Shown: one piece after another, positions 20,774 to 33,055 of the stretch
How the letters are laid out: every line of letters begins with the position of its first letter
Numbering within the stretch: position 1 is the stretch's first letter
Source of the DNA: Mytilus galloprovincialis
Lineage: Eukaryota > Mollusca > Bivalvia > Mytilida > Mytilidae
Length of the DNA stretch: 64,000 bases
NCBI RefSeq assembly: GCF_965363235.1
Contig: NC_134841.1
Span: 36,299,440-36,363,439, forward strand
Direction: 5' to 3'
Position numbers and translations under genes: made by a program
The notes under the pieces: model-generated
The model's input: the letters and a program-made list of their open reading frames with translations, nothing else
Database searches by the model: none
Told to the model about the DNA's origin: nothing

Positions 20774-23700
20774 TGAGGGTAGTAATGGGGGTACCTTCAT
20801 GACGAATAACGGTTAACATTCTTGCAAAATGACGTTAATTAAATGCAATTTTGGTGCATGACAATAAATTAAACACTTTTTGACTGATTTTGACGCATCA
20901 CGCTATTTTTTTTCCAAAAATAAATCTAACAATCATTATTAGAGACCTCTAACCTCAACAAGCCTCTGACGAATCACGACAAGGATATTTTGAGGTATCA
21001 CGGTACAATTTAAGTGGGAACAAGTCAGACATTACGTATTGGTAACAATTACATATAGATAATTGAATTTTATATTTTGAAGGTAGACAATCAATACCTA
21101 TTGCACTGACAGGATAGAAAATGTATAAGTGGACGGTACAAAACAGCTTATTCTTAGATTTTAAATCATTTATTGTCAGCGATTTCAATAAATCTTAGAG
21201 AAAAAATATATATTTACGTCTGAACCAGTGACAACTCTACGACAGGTTTGAACTTTTGTCAATCGGATCACCACAAGGCTGAAAACAGGAACTCGAAGTC
21301 CATTTATCGTGAGCACGAGATTCCTGCCGACGCAGCTATCTATATCAACGGAGACTTCATACCCATAACTGGAACCCAGTACCTTATCAATGAAGCCCAT
21401 AGCCCCAAAACACTGTTCAAATAAAAAGAAAGGCACAAAATGGTACTAATTGAGAGTGGAATCTATCGTGTGGACCATGGATCCGAAATAAAAGATTAAG
21501 ATGAAGCCTAGAATCTTCCCAAAATAAACGGTATATATCAGTGTTGGCTTTGGTAGACTGGTCCGAGACCACAATTGTCGTCCCTTGATTTGACAAATAT
21601 AGTCCCTAGTGTTGACAGTGGGTTACATGTTTTATGCCTCAAATTGCAAGAAAGGGAGGGGGGGGGGGTAAATTACACTGTTATAAAATTGGTTTCAGAA
21701 TTTTAAAGGAAAGTAGTGATTTGGTCCAGTTGAAGAAGGTTAAAAATTAGCACTTCGGAAGCTGTAAACAGATTTCAAGACGCCCTAAACATAAAATTGT
21801 CCATATTTTGAGTTAGAGCCGATGAAGTTTTCTATAATTTGATATAATTTGTCCCAAAAGTAGTACAAAACACTGTAAAAATTTAATTGAGAAACTGTGC
21901 AGGTGGGATTTTTTTAATTTTCATTTATGTTCTAAAAGAAATGTACTACGAATTAATTGTGGTCTCGGACCGACTGTCTTTTTTAATATATAAGCTAAAT
22001 TCACTTTTGATCTTTTACAAAATCATAAATTTACCAATTTCAGGGGGGGGGGGGGGGGACGTTAAAATGAGTGAGGAAAATTGCCTTAGTTGGAGGTAAA
22101 ACATATATGTTTTAATCTGGAAATGAGTCATTTACTGATATTAAGTGCATGTCATCATTATATAACTACATGTATTTTATTGTGTTTAGACTGTAAAGAG
22201 TAAAAAAAGTCATCATAGGAAAATGTATATAAGAATATAGTTGTTAATGCAAAACAATATAATGTCAATAGAATTAATAAATTTTACAAGCATGACATGT
22301 AACAGGAATAAGATAAGTCCTAAAATTGAGTCGTTTCAAAAAGTACTTGTACTTATATTCGATGTGTTTAACTAGTCGAGAATAATTATTTTTGTTTATT
22401 AACATTTTTAACCGTTTCTGTTTAATTTATTACAGACTGGATGCTGCCCTCTAGATGTCTTTTATTTGTGTTGTGTGGTTTGCTGACTCATTGACATATG
22501 CCCAATTCAGTATGTGAATATCATTTTATACATAACGAAAACGCGTGTGAGTTTCCACATTTGAACTGTATATTGTTGATTGAGAATAAAAATATAACTG
22601 GGTCACACTTTGTTATATATACCGGGGCTTGATTTAGTTTAACTAATGCCAATTGCTGTTTGCGTTTTGTTCAACGTTGAAGGCCTAATAGTGACATGTA
22701 CTTGTTCACGTTCACGTCCCTTTGGTTCTATGATGAATAGTTGTTAAAATGACAATGGTATCAAATCATCTTAATTTATATGATAATAGACAATACCATT
22801 TTATTAAAAGCTAGTAAATGGTATTATTCAAAGACTAAAACCTCTGTTTTCTAGCATAACAATATGCTCTGACATGCATATATCCAAATGAGGCATATGC
22901 CTGGCAGAACACTAAGCAGTCGGTAAATGCATGTTATAAAAGAACACGAAATATACAAGGGAAAAGGGAATAAATCTAAAAAGAGACACAATGACAAAGA
23001 ACTCCGAACATGAAAAAAAAAACAATTAACAAAACTTGATGTGACCTGCATATTATTAATTCATTGAAACTGAACCTATAGTTTCAGGAATTCTTGTCAA
23101 ACAACCGGAAAGCTTGTTCAAATTCAATTACAAGTAAAAAATAGATTTTGTTCTCACAGACTACTATCAATCAGTACACATCTAATGGATTTAGTGTAAA
23201 GACACGATAACTAGAAAAGCATGACTTTAAATCAAGGACTTTTAGCAATGCCATATATAAGCAAGAACGTGTCTTTTAGTCTACTAAAACTTATAAAGTT
23301 TATGAATGTCGATAATTGTTGGTGGCCGTTGAGTGACGTAAACTTCTTCACATCTTTTATAGCTTTGAATTTTGATCTTTGGTGGATAGTTACTAGTCAC
23401 ATTGGCAATCATACCATATCTATAATATATATGAGACAATATCTGAAAAAGTCTAATTTCCATGTCCCGCACTTCACCAGCAATTATTTTTTTATTCAAC
23501 CATCTTTTTTGAAAATTTTAAGTTTTAGTATAAACTAAATTATATAATGCACCATGGCCTGCCAATTAAACACTCATTCTTATATTTCTTCCAATAAAAT
23601 ATTGTAATTTAAATGTTCAACCCCCCTAAAATCATGTTGTCCCCTGTGTTTTTTTGAAAACTAAATCATTCAAATAATATCCAAATTAATTAAACAGGCG

Positions 23701-23834
23701 TCCAATTTTCACATATATGATATATTATTTAATAAACTTGCCCCTAATTTGTCTTTTTATATTATAACTATAGCATGTAATAAAATTTTGCAAATTTTAA
23801 GAGAAAAAAAATTTGTCCCCAGGGGTGATTTCCC
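20771..23834. other. Non-coding stretch with old repeat fragments
   Basis: No supported gene. The minus-strand frame 21185-21436 contains a coding-like stretch (YGYEVSVDIDSCVGRNLVLT) whose neighbouring GACAACTCTAC motif also appears at 20127, so it looks like a dispersed copy of an old exon or repeat. G runs lie at about 21656 and 22045. Fragments of the GTTGAAGGCC and GGATAGTTGTCTCATTGG tail family lie at about 22480-22740 and 23300-23440. Confidence 0.45.
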
Positions 23835-24870
23835 TCCTGTTACCACTGGTTTTTTTTTACCTGTGGAAACGTTTACAAGACCAAGAGTTATTTTCCCATT
23901 ATGTATTGTGAAGAGCATCATTCCCTGAATGTATTAGTACAAAGAAATAGTTGGAAAGGCGGCCAGGTTTGAAAATTCAAGCCCATCCAAGGTAAGAATT
24001 TATAGAAAAATACTTATTGGTGTTCTATCCTGTTATAGCCTTTTTTTACACTTTCTGAGAATATTTTTAAGTGTGCCTCACAACATTAAGTGTGTTTTTA
24101 TATCATCTTTTTAAAAGTTATATGTCACAGGAAATACACTTACATTTAATGTGATAAAAAGGACAAAAACTATCGCGTAATTCCTTTCTGTTACTTTCTG
24201 TCATGTTACCTGATCAAAAGTAACAGCATAACCATCATCAGTAACAGGAAGGATGTTCAAGACAATTTCACTGAAGAATCGAACAGTTAATCTACTATAT
24301 GCCAACCATTTCATTTAATATAAGTTATCACCCCAATATCAAATAAATTTCAAAATAATATACAGTATATTGAATAAAAAATAGGTTTTTTGCTTTTGAT
24401 AACAGCAGAGAACATTGTGCAATTCTAGTATAGTAGATAGTAACAGAAAGGAATTTATTTTAGAATTTTTCATTACCTGGGCAGATTTTTCATCTTGCAA
24501 ATACAGTTTCAAAGGATAAATGACATTGTTTGCTGTTATCTTCCAATTGTGACCAATCTAAAATGATTTATTTTTCTTAAACTTTAAAATAAAGCAGAAA
24601 AATCCTTTCTGTTACCAACTCTGTCCTGTTACCGTTGTCCTGTTACTCAAGATTCTTTCATGTTACCGACATATCTGACTATATTTAAGTATATTTCTAA
24701 ACCTTTAGTATTGCAAATGCTAAAATCAATAATTGGCATTTGATAATTAACTATTGCAGGATATACTAGTAAACCACAAATAGTGTCTTAAACTTATTCC
24801 TTATTCCCATTAGAAACTTTTTAAAATTGATTCACTTTGGTAACAGGAAAGAACTGGATTTTTTTTGTAC
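23835..24870. repeat. Cluster of CCTGTTAC / GTAACAGG motifs in both orientations
   Basis: The octamer-like cores CCTTTCTGTTAC, CCTGTTAC, CATGTTAC and their complements (GTAACAGGAAAG, GTAACAGAAAGG) occur at about 23836, 24180, 24208, 24220, 24241, 24432, 24604, 24628, 24642, 24660 and 24839. Spacing is irregular, so this is not a simple tandem repeat. No coding frame explains it. Confidence 0.55.
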
Positions 24871-25209
24871 CATTTTTTAAATTGCCATTGTTTCCTTATT
24901 AAACAAGTATTTGAATTACAGACAACAGTTCCTAGATCCCCAATGTGTGTTCTTCGATTTGTGCTATTAAAATACCGGGTCTAAAGAATTTTTTTTGGTT
25001 TTTTCTTATTGCCAAAAACTAGACTTTTTCAGATATTGTCTCATATGCATAACGAAAGTCATTTGCTCTTAAACAATCAATATACGCCTATATCTTATAT
25101 GAGAATCTAGCTCTACATAAGTTTTGGTCAAAACAACAAGTTATGCTGAATTTCAGAAATAAACTAAAATAATAAACAGCTAAATCATTTTTATAAATTC
25201 AAACTGAAT

Positions 25210-25319
25210 CTAATGTAGTAGCCACCCAGAAAATGTTGGTTTTCCGTGAACGTTGGTATGTATTCTACCATCACCAGCATATACTGAATGGTTACGGACA
25301 TACACCGTATCACCTTTTG
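25210..25319 (-). CDS. C1q-domain gene, exon 2, 3' part (detached)
   Basis: Continues the same frame across the insertion: SKGDTVYVRNHSVYAGDGRI, then HTNVHGKPTFSGWLLH and a stop codon. FSGWLL is the typical end of C1q domains. Confidence 0.88.
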
Positions 25320-25584
25320 ACACATGAGGGGGGGGGCAAGGGGGGTCCCAATAACAGCAAAACAGCAAATTGATTTGGCTCATAACAGATAACAAGGAAT
25401 TAAAATGGACAAAAACAGATAACAGTAAATGAAATATTAAAATAATTCGGTCTTTGACAAATCAGTATTTCTTATTACGGATATAATCCTTTGTAATGCA
25501 TTCCATTTTCTATGACTATGTTTTTAGTATTAATTTATGTGTCTAGAATGTGATTAAATTACTACTCAATATAATATAATATTT

Positions 25585-26205
25585 TTTATACGCTCGGTAA
25601 CGGAACGTATTATGGTATACTGTTGTCCGTCTGTTGTCAACATGTCGGACATTAACTCAAAAACTCTTTAACCAATTTGCATTAAACTTTGGGAAATTGT
25701 TTATATTTATAATTGACGTGAGCTCCCTTTTTTTTTTTTTTTTTTATAAATTTTAGATTTTATGTTAAATAAAATTGGTGTTTTTTTTCAGTTTTCTTTA
25801 ATATCTCAAAAATGCTTTCACAAAGCAAGGAATTTTGGTAAATTGTTTATATCTATCAACATGAGGTCACTTTCAATTTCTATAAATTTTAAATTTTACG
25901 TTTCCGAGTTAACGGGTTTTATTAATTAAAAAGGGGGGATTTTTCCAGTTTTCAGACATTATAAACACAAAAATGTTTTCAGCAGTTCTCATGAAACTTT
26001 GCTGAAATGTTTATATCTAGTGTTGTAAACTCCCCTTCGATTTTTATTAATTTTAGATTTTATGTTATTGAGTTAAAGGATTTTATTCATTAGAAAAAGG
26101 TGGTATTATCTAGTTTTCAAAAATAACTCAAAAATGCTTTCCGCAGTTCTCATGAAACGTTGGTGTATTGTTTATATATATTGACTGAAGCTTCCTTTGT
26201 TGCTA
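25585..26205. repeat. Tandem block, ~150-190-bp units, within the insertion
   Basis: The run begins CGCTCGGTAACGGAACGTAT. Units then repeat AAATTGTTTATATCTA...TAAATTTTAGATTTTATGTTA...CAGTTTTC...TCAAAAATG.TTTC (for example about 25685, 25845, 26000 and 26160), with decay between copies. Confidence 0.7.
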
Positions 26206-26339
26206 ATAAAAAAATGACTTAAAAGAGTTTGAATATTCTGACTTTTTCTAAATTACCATTTAATGAGGTGTAAATTTTTCTTAATAAGACTATGATGCAA
26301 AGTGGTATATAGGGTAGATAAATCAAAAGTATTAATTAT

Positions 26340-26518
26340 AAGCATTCAATTTATCAAGTACTTCGAACGAATTTTGACACTCCAAAAGCAATTTATTCCA
26401 CTATTTTCAAAGGCCTTATTTGAACAATTTTTTATCAGGTTTTTGATTGTACCAAGTGTACTAGTAAATAGAATACATAGTTTAGTAGACAAACAATGGC
26501 TTGAAACGAAATAAATCT
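26340..26518 (-). mobile_element. Penelope-like RT fragment
   Basis: On the minus strand the translated pieces SSHC.STKLCILFTSTLGTI and NCSNKAFENSGINCFWSVK match the element at about 47790-47950 almost residue for residue. There are two frame or stop defects and no other RT motifs. It is a short dead fragment carried inside the C1q insertion. Confidence 0.85.
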
Positions 26519-26926
26519 TTGTTTGTAATGAGTTATGTGCAGCTTCGGACCCAAGTACATGGAATTTATTACAAAGGATAATCATAAGATATACTTGAAT
26601 TGTCCTGGACCTCACTTCTGTGATGGGTATATGTTAATGGAATTCTTCTCTGAATACGGGACAAACATATTAGTAGTGGTAGACCCCAATGTCCAATGAT
26701 CTTCAATTTATACCGAATATTGACTGTCAAAAAAAAAATGCTAACATTCCAATTTTCAATAACAGTTAACAGCAAATACAATATCACAATAACAGATAAC
26801 AAAAAAACTAAAAGCCCAATAACAGCTAACAAAGAATAAGACAATAACAGCTAACAGCAAATATATTTTCAAAATAACTTAAATTGCCCCATAACAGCAT
26901 AACAGTTAAACCCCTTGCCCCCCCTC

Positions 26927-27268
26927 ACACATGCGCAACAACTGTACCACTGACGGATCCATCATCTCCTTTCTTGGCACGGAGAAATGTAGACCCGTAA
27001 ACGGAATTGTTAATCATCAGCTCCGTCGAATGTTCAGCTGTAACCATTCGGACAACCCAAACAAATACGTACATCCCTGTTTTTGGACATGTAAAAACTC
27101 CAGTATTGCTGTTGTAGCCGCTTCCTTGATTTGCCTTTGTTACATCAAATACAAGTCTCTCACCAGCTCCCGGAATCACATTCTTTGAAATGTAGGCATG
27201 AAAAGCAATAACTTCAGGAATCTCCTTCCTGGGTTCGCCCCTAACATTTACAGTGACATCATATCCGC
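26927..27268 (-). CDS. C1q-domain gene, exon 2, 5' part
   Basis: Starts after TTTTTGTAG. Encodes GGYDVTVNVRGEPRKEIPEV, then the C1q signature strands IAFHAYISKN, LVFDVTKANQGSGYNSNTGV, FTCPKTGMYVFVWVVRM and the segment before GTVVAHV. Hits TGA one codon into the inserted sequence. Confidence 0.88.
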
Positions 27269-27831
27269 CTACAAAAATCAGTACGACATTTTGTTATAAA
27301 TATCTATTGTAGGACAGATATCAAAAGTTTGATATACATATAACTTCAGAACATTGAAATCTACTAAGCGCTACTAGAATATGAAACAATATGATTTTTT
27401 TTTTAAATTCAATTATATCCCGCATTTACCAAATAACAAAGGACAAGTTTTTGTTTTATTTCATGTTCCGAGTAAAATATTTTTAATAACAAACACGTAA
27501 AAGCACTTGACGTTAAGCGTGGTGATTATCAAAGTGTACCTTCTCTAATGGTTGCACGTGACTATTACAGCACGATGAATATAATTTGAGTCTTTTCCTT
27601 CAAATTGCAAGTAACGTTTTGTGCGGAACGTATATCTTTTTAACATTCTTAGGTGAAGACGCTGTTTTATTTAAATCCTGTTAAAAAATATAAAAATCTT
27701 AATGGTGTATAGAATTAACTACATGTATAAATAATCAAACAGATAACGAAAGCAATATAAAAAAAAATAAAATGTTATTGTACCCCCTTATGTGATGTAA
27801 TACCCTCCTTAAAATATGTTCTATTGCTTAC

Positions 27832-27907
27832 CTTCCTTACTTTGACATGAATCTTCAGCATATACATAGATGGTAGCAAAACAGACAAGTATCATAGACG
27901 TCAACAT
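27832..27907 (-). CDS. C1q-domain gene, exon 1 (signal peptide)
   Basis: The 25 codons begin MLTSMILVCFATIYVYA (hydrophobic signal, likely cleaved after Ala17), then EDSCQSKE. A GTAAGC donor follows in phase 1 and joins to exon 2 as Gly-Gly-Tyr. Confidence 0.8.
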
Positions 27908-28379
27908 TTCAAACATTCAAATGTATGTTACTAATTTAGCCAAAACAACACAGTCTAATTCAGGTGAGGGAATATTATCACGAGTGATTTATTAACAAAT
28001 AATGCCATGTATGCGTGTTAGTGAGATGATATTTGATATTTTTAAAACAGAAACAGATTGTGAGAAATGTAACCGAACAAAACCCTAGACCTAAATAGAA
28101 AATAATTTTCATTACTTTTACATGCCGGCTTTCCCGGGTGAAAAAAAAATCAGTCATCAAAGCATAAATATACATTTAACCTTTATATCATTTTCATATA
28201 CGAAAAATAACAATGTAGAAAATGAAAAACGGAACGCCTCGTTTTAATTCATTGTTGGTGATTAAACTGTGTGTAGGGAAATATGCTCGAAATGTTAAAA
28301 TAAAAATCTTTTTAATCTGGGAGAACATATTTTTATTCAGGTTGTAATTTTGATTCAACTGCCTTTCAATAACTACGAG
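27908..28379. other. C1q upstream region
   Basis: Contains the presumed 5' UTR and promoter of the C1q gene on the minus strand. I see no convincing TATA box. Confidence 0.35.
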
Positions 28380-30660
28380 TACTCTTAAAGAGATCTGAAT
28401 TTCACAAGTCAAAGAGAAAACATTATCTCTCTAAAACAGACGAATCCCGAGCTGATTTGAAGTATCGCGCTAAGGCTTATAAGATTGCAATGGGCAAGGC
28501 TTTTAATGACTTTCAGTTTAAGGCAGAGAAAGACTTGCGCAGTGCATCTGAAGGCGAACCACGAGAGCTCTAGAATATTTTAAATAACTTGAATAAATCT
28601 ACGTCAAAAAGAGATGAAATTGATCTCGGTAACTTGTATGAATATTTTAAGAATTTGAACATTGATAAACATCCAGATGATGATGATGACGAATTTATCT
28701 TGCCAAACTGTGATGATGATTTTGTAAATAATATACTCAATGGTGAAGTTTCAAACGAAGAAATTTTGAATGCTGTGAAAAATTTAAAAAACAGCAAGGC
28801 CCCTGGGTTTGATAAGGTCATTAATGAGTATATTAAATCAACCATTAATGCTACTTTGCCTATGTATAGAGAGATTTTTAATATGATTTTGAATACTGGT
28901 GTAGTTCCTCAAATCTGGACGGTTGGAATAATTATTGCTATATATAAAAACAAGGGTGATCTGAACAACCCAGATTCGTATAGAGGTATAACATTAGTGT
29001 CCTCACTTGGTAAACTTTTTACAGCAGTACTTAATAGTAGGTTGACAAAGTATGCTGAACTGATAGAAACTATACCAAAGGCACAAGCCGGATTTAGAAA
29101 AGGATATAGTACGAATGACAATATATTCATACTTCATGTTTTGATAGAATTATACTTTTATAACAATAAGAAACTTTTCTGTACTTTTGTAGATTTCAAG
29201 AAAGCATTTGATACTGTTTGGAGGGTGGGACTTTGGAAAAAACTTATAAATTGTAATATCACGGGAAAGATATTTAAAGTTATTTATAATATGTATGGCA
29301 ATATCAAGTCTTGTATCAAAAAGGGGGTGAGTTATCAGGGTTTTTTCCTTGTGAAGTTGGTGTTCGTCAAGGGGAAAATTTATCTCCTTTCTTATTTTCT
29401 GTATTTCTCTCGGACCTTGAGACTTTTTTCAGTGAAAATGGTATATCTGGACTCCAAACCGTATCACAAAAAACTCTTGAACACCTAAATACGTTTTTGT
29501 TGTTATTTATACTATTGTATGCTGATGATACAATAATTTTAGCTGAAACAGCAGTAGCATTGCTAAAGTGTTTAGATGTATTTGAACAATATTGTAATAT
29601 ATGGAAACTATCAGTAAATGTTGAAAAAACTAAAGTGATGGTATTCTCCAAAAGAAAGTACGCTATGATTGATAATTTTAAACTATATGGTTCAATTATT
29701 GAAAGAGTGGAGTCGTACCCGTATCTTGGTTTGCTTTTAAACCAAAACGGGAAATTTGTAATAACAAAAAAGAAGTTAGCAGAACAAGGACAGAAAGCAC
29801 TCTATGCTCTATATAGAAAGATTAAGAATATATCTATTCCAGTAGATCTACAGCTTAAGCTATTTGATTCTTTAATTGATCCTATACTTTTATACGGGAG
29901 CGAAATTTGGGGATATGAAAAATTAGACATATTGGAAACGGTGCACTTGCAATTCCTAAAGAAGGTGCTCTCTGTCCGAAGATCAACACCAAACTTCATG
30001 GTGTACGGCGAAACAGGTAGATATTCACTAGACATACATGTAAAATTACGTATACTTAATTTTTGGGTAAAATTACTTTCGAATGATTCTAAACTGTCTA
30101 GTATTATGTATAAGTTATTGTATGAAATGAATTGTTCAGGAAATATGCAATCAAAATGGTTATTAAATGCGAAATCTATACTGAATGATGTTGGCTTATC
30201 GTTTGTATGGAATAGCCAAGAAATTCTTAGTAAAAATAGTATAAAATATTATGTTAAACAAATCTTACAAGACCAATTTGTACAAAAATGGCACAGTATG
30301 GCTGAAAGTGCCTCAAGAGGGGAACTTTATTTATCATTTAAAAGGGATTTCTGTCTTGAAGGCTACTTGATGAAAATAAATAAACAACGCAGAGTACACT
30401 TGAGTAAACTGCGATGTTCAAATTTAAAATTCCCTATAGAAGCCGGAAGATGGTTAAATATACCTCGTGAGGCCAGAATATGCACATTATGTGACATGGG
30501 TGTAATAGGAAATGAATTTCATTATCTGCTAGTATGTTGTAACCCTAATATTGTTCTGTTATTATACCACTTCTGTCAAGCTGTATATTATGTATATCTG
30601 CCTCTTGTAACAGTGTAAACTGTCAGAGTGTACAATAAAATCTTGAAATCTTGAAATCTT
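28380..30660 (+). mobile_element. 5'-truncated non-LTR retrotransposon (LINE)
   Basis: Holds the reverse-transcriptase half of a LINE ORF2 and a short 3' UTR ending in AATAAAATCTTG and a decaying (AAATCTTG)n tail at about 30638-30660, a 3' end style known in CR1/L2-like LINEs. The endonuclease region is missing, as expected of 5' truncation on insertion. The left boundary is approximate. Confidence 0.85.
28401..30618 (+). pseudogene. LINE reverse transcriptase, broken
   Basis: RT motifs are readable in order: LKNSKAPGFDKVINEYIK, PDSYRGITLVSSLGKLF, AQAGFRKGYSTNDNI, CTFVDFKKAFDTVW (motif A), VRQGENLSPFLFSVFL (motif B), LLYADDTIILA (catalytic motif C) and VEKTKVMVFSKRK. A C-terminal CxxC...H...C cluster (CTLCDMGVIGNEFHYLLVC) follows. 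Two defects kill it: an in-frame TAG at about 28572, where a Trp codon is expected before NILNNLN, and a one-base frame change near 29320-29340, in or near the AAAAAGGGGG run, so that the frame from 28589 yields to the one at 29311-30618. There is no RNase H domain. Confidence 0.88.
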
Positions 30661-33055
30661 ATGTCTGTGCTTGTCTATTGTCTTTTATGTTAGTGGTTTA
30701 TTGTGTTTCGTACCGATCAATTGAATTAATTCAATAACAAATAACTTTTTCATAGTTTGTTTTTATGTTTTTCTGTTACACCATTATCCCAATAAGGGGG
30801 AGAGTTCAGCGGTAACAATCAGATTTTACCTCGTCACATTCTATATGTGCCTGCCTTTAGCCGCAGAAAAAAAAAATATACTTTAATATTGATAAACTAT
30901 TTATAATTATAGTAAGAAGTGTTGTTTAATGTCCAGTAACAAGTATGACGTGCATTCCCAGGATAATATTTATGAGATATGATAGTCCCTGATTCACAAT
31001 ACTTTCATAACATTTTGAATGCTTATTGACATTCATATGGAATGGCTATTTAAACTGTTTCAGATGCCTATCACTATACAATACAATATTTTTTATTTTC
31101 CAAATTAAAGGGCCCATTAAAAGCATAAAATTAATTACAATAAATTAATGACATAAACATTACAGAGTGATTAAAGAAACAAAATAATAATTCAAATGCA
31201 TGAGGAAAGGATCAGTGGTCAAGGGGAGATAATTCTGATATTTATTAGAGTATTTAAGTTAACTAATTTTCTGAGTCTGCTTTGAATTGCTTGCTTGAAG
31301 CCACGACCTTCCACAATCCGAGTCTTTTACCATGAGACCGAGTGGGCATCGAGTGGGCAAGATATCCCATGATACAGTGGCAATTAGTCAATAAAATTAT
31401 TTTAATTTCACAAGTATATGCATAAGTCACATGGAATTTGAAACCAAATATTTTTCTATGTCATAAACTTACATTACACATAACTTAACTATCTTCGTGT
31501 AATGACTTTTTGTCATGAATTGGTTCAACAGATCCTATAAATATTTGCGTCTTTTTTCTTTGATGTATATCATATAGCCACCTATATTTAGTCCGGCTGA
31601 TTGGTGAAATAATTGTGGGTTCGATGATAAAAGCATCAAATTTGGCATGGTAGTAGGGATGGGTATTCTAAACAATATTAGCTATGGACCCATCTTGAAA
31701 TTTCAAAATGGCGGGGTTTTTTTTCAAGATGGACGCCATCGAATATCAAAATTAACAAATGTTACAGAGAGAGAAATGATCACTTCGGTAATCTTATATT
31801 TTTTTATTGCACAACTTGACTTTTCAAAACATATCTATAACATATCTATAACATATCCAGTTACACAATGTAAAGTAAAGAGCACATCTATAATGTATAC
31901 AATATTGTGTATGGTAGCAGTTTGATAAAATAATGAACGTTTTACGAATAAATCGATATCTTAAAATGATACTGAGTCTTGTTTCAGTGTCTTATTTCCA
32001 TTAATTGAAGTACATGCCATTATTATCTAATACATTTATTTGTACATGTAATTATGTGTGTTGATTTATTAAGTGTTTTACAATTAATATCATTATGTAT
32101 ATGTCAATATTATTGCATATAAAAAACAACTAAAACTGCAATAAAATTAATTACAACTTACAAGAATGGTATGTTTTGATCTACAGCTAAGTATCATCCA
32201 GAAATAATCCGGTTTCGAAAAAGAAATCAATTAACTTTGAATAAACTTATCCTAAAAAGTTATTAATTTAACCCCGTAACAAGATAATTGCATGAATATT
32301 ATGTTCGTCGGTTCTAATATTGATTTTGTTTTCGACAAAATAAAACAGAACATATAGGTGTTGCTATACATTTATGAAAACTTTGAAGAAACACTTCTTT
32401 AATTGTATCATAACCCTTTCAAAGCTGTCTGTTTACTGTTGATAAGCTTGCGTTATGTTAATTATCATGTTAAAATGAATAATCTTAAACGCTCACACTC
32501 AGAAAGCATGGAGACAGCTACCCAAAAGTTGTTCCGTTACCTTTAGTTCTACGGTCCGACAGTAAAACCGATGTTGTGAGGGTATATGCTACCTGAATTT
32601 CTCCTGCTCGACAGTAAGATCGTTCGCTACATGAGTTCCCGACATAAAGAGCGTTATTTTAAGGGTGTCTTCTACTCGGCCTTCTCCTGCTGTCGGACAA
32701 GTATAAGCTTAGATGTAGAGTCGGATGTATTGGGACTTTCTAGTTAGAGTGTTGATTTGAAGGGGTAGGTTATCGCCTAAGTGTAGACTTCTATCGTCCG
32801 ATAGTTATTTTGTTGACAGTATCTGTGTAGTCTAGGGTATAAAGTCCTGATGTCGTAATGATTTTGTGGAATTGCCTTGCTCTTAGTTAAACTCCATTGA
32901 CAACTCAGTAATTAATTACTAAGCAGTGTTGTTAGAACTATTACTTACCTCGTTTCCACCTCGGATTCACAATTTCTTCAACTATGCATTAAGACTTCCA
33001 GACTACCAACGTTGAGAATCTATCTAATTTGGGATATATATTGTATTTGTCAGGA
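30661..33055. other. Non-coding with repeat fragments
   Basis: The segment 30720-30850 (TTTTTCTGTTACACCATTAT, GGGGGAGAGTT) is a fragment of the tail family complete at 56100-56650. On the minus strand at about 31288-31360, GTCTCATGGTAAAAGACTCG and GGTCGTGGCTTC loosely resemble tRNA A and B boxes. No gene is supported; 31647-31925 is an unsupported open frame. Confidence 0.4.

Larger units (their letters stand above)
25326..26926. mobile_element. 1,601-bp insertion in the C1q exon, 6-bp target duplication
   Basis: The ends GAGGGGGGGGGCAAGGGG (left) and CCCCTTGCCCCCCCTC (right) are inverted repeats. ACACAT flanks both sides (25320-25325 and 26927-26932). The interior has direct clusters of CAATAACAG(A/C)TAACA near both ends, a ~185-bp tandem repeat block and a Penelope-like fragment. 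No transposase frame is visible, so it must be mobilised in trans if it is a DNA element. I cannot assign a superfamily from the 6-bp duplication alone. Confidence 0.85.
25210..27907 (-). pseudogene. Secreted C1q-domain protein gene, split by a transposon insertion
   Basis: Two-exon gene for a secreted C1q-domain protein of the type greatly expanded in bivalves, generally lectin-like or pattern-recognition proteins. Exon 1 encodes a signal peptide and exon 2 the globular C1q domain. In exon 2 the frame runs to GTVVAHV and meets a stop created by an insertion at 25326-26926. The remaining C-terminal part (HVSKGDTVYV to GWLLH) lies beyond it. Counting the 6-bp duplication once, the two parts plus exon 1 total 528 nt, 176 codons including the stop, so the gene was intact before the insertion. 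As it stands the product lacks the last ~37 residues, which form the final beta-strands of the C1q fold, and is probably non-functional. Other alleles may lack the insertion. Confidence 0.85.

Noticed and set aside
20429..20800. Open frames with poly-IY
   Set aside because: Translation of the (TA)n microsatellite.
21185..21436. Minus-strand frame with coding-like sequence (SVDIDSCVGRNLVLT)
   Set aside because: Composition looks protein-like, but part of it recurs near 20127, and there is no start, splice context or neighbouring exon. Kept only as a possible old exon or repeat fragment.
26931..27188. Plus-strand open frame over the C1q exon
   Set aside because: Shadow of the minus-strand C1q coding sequence, which has family motifs and correct splice sites.
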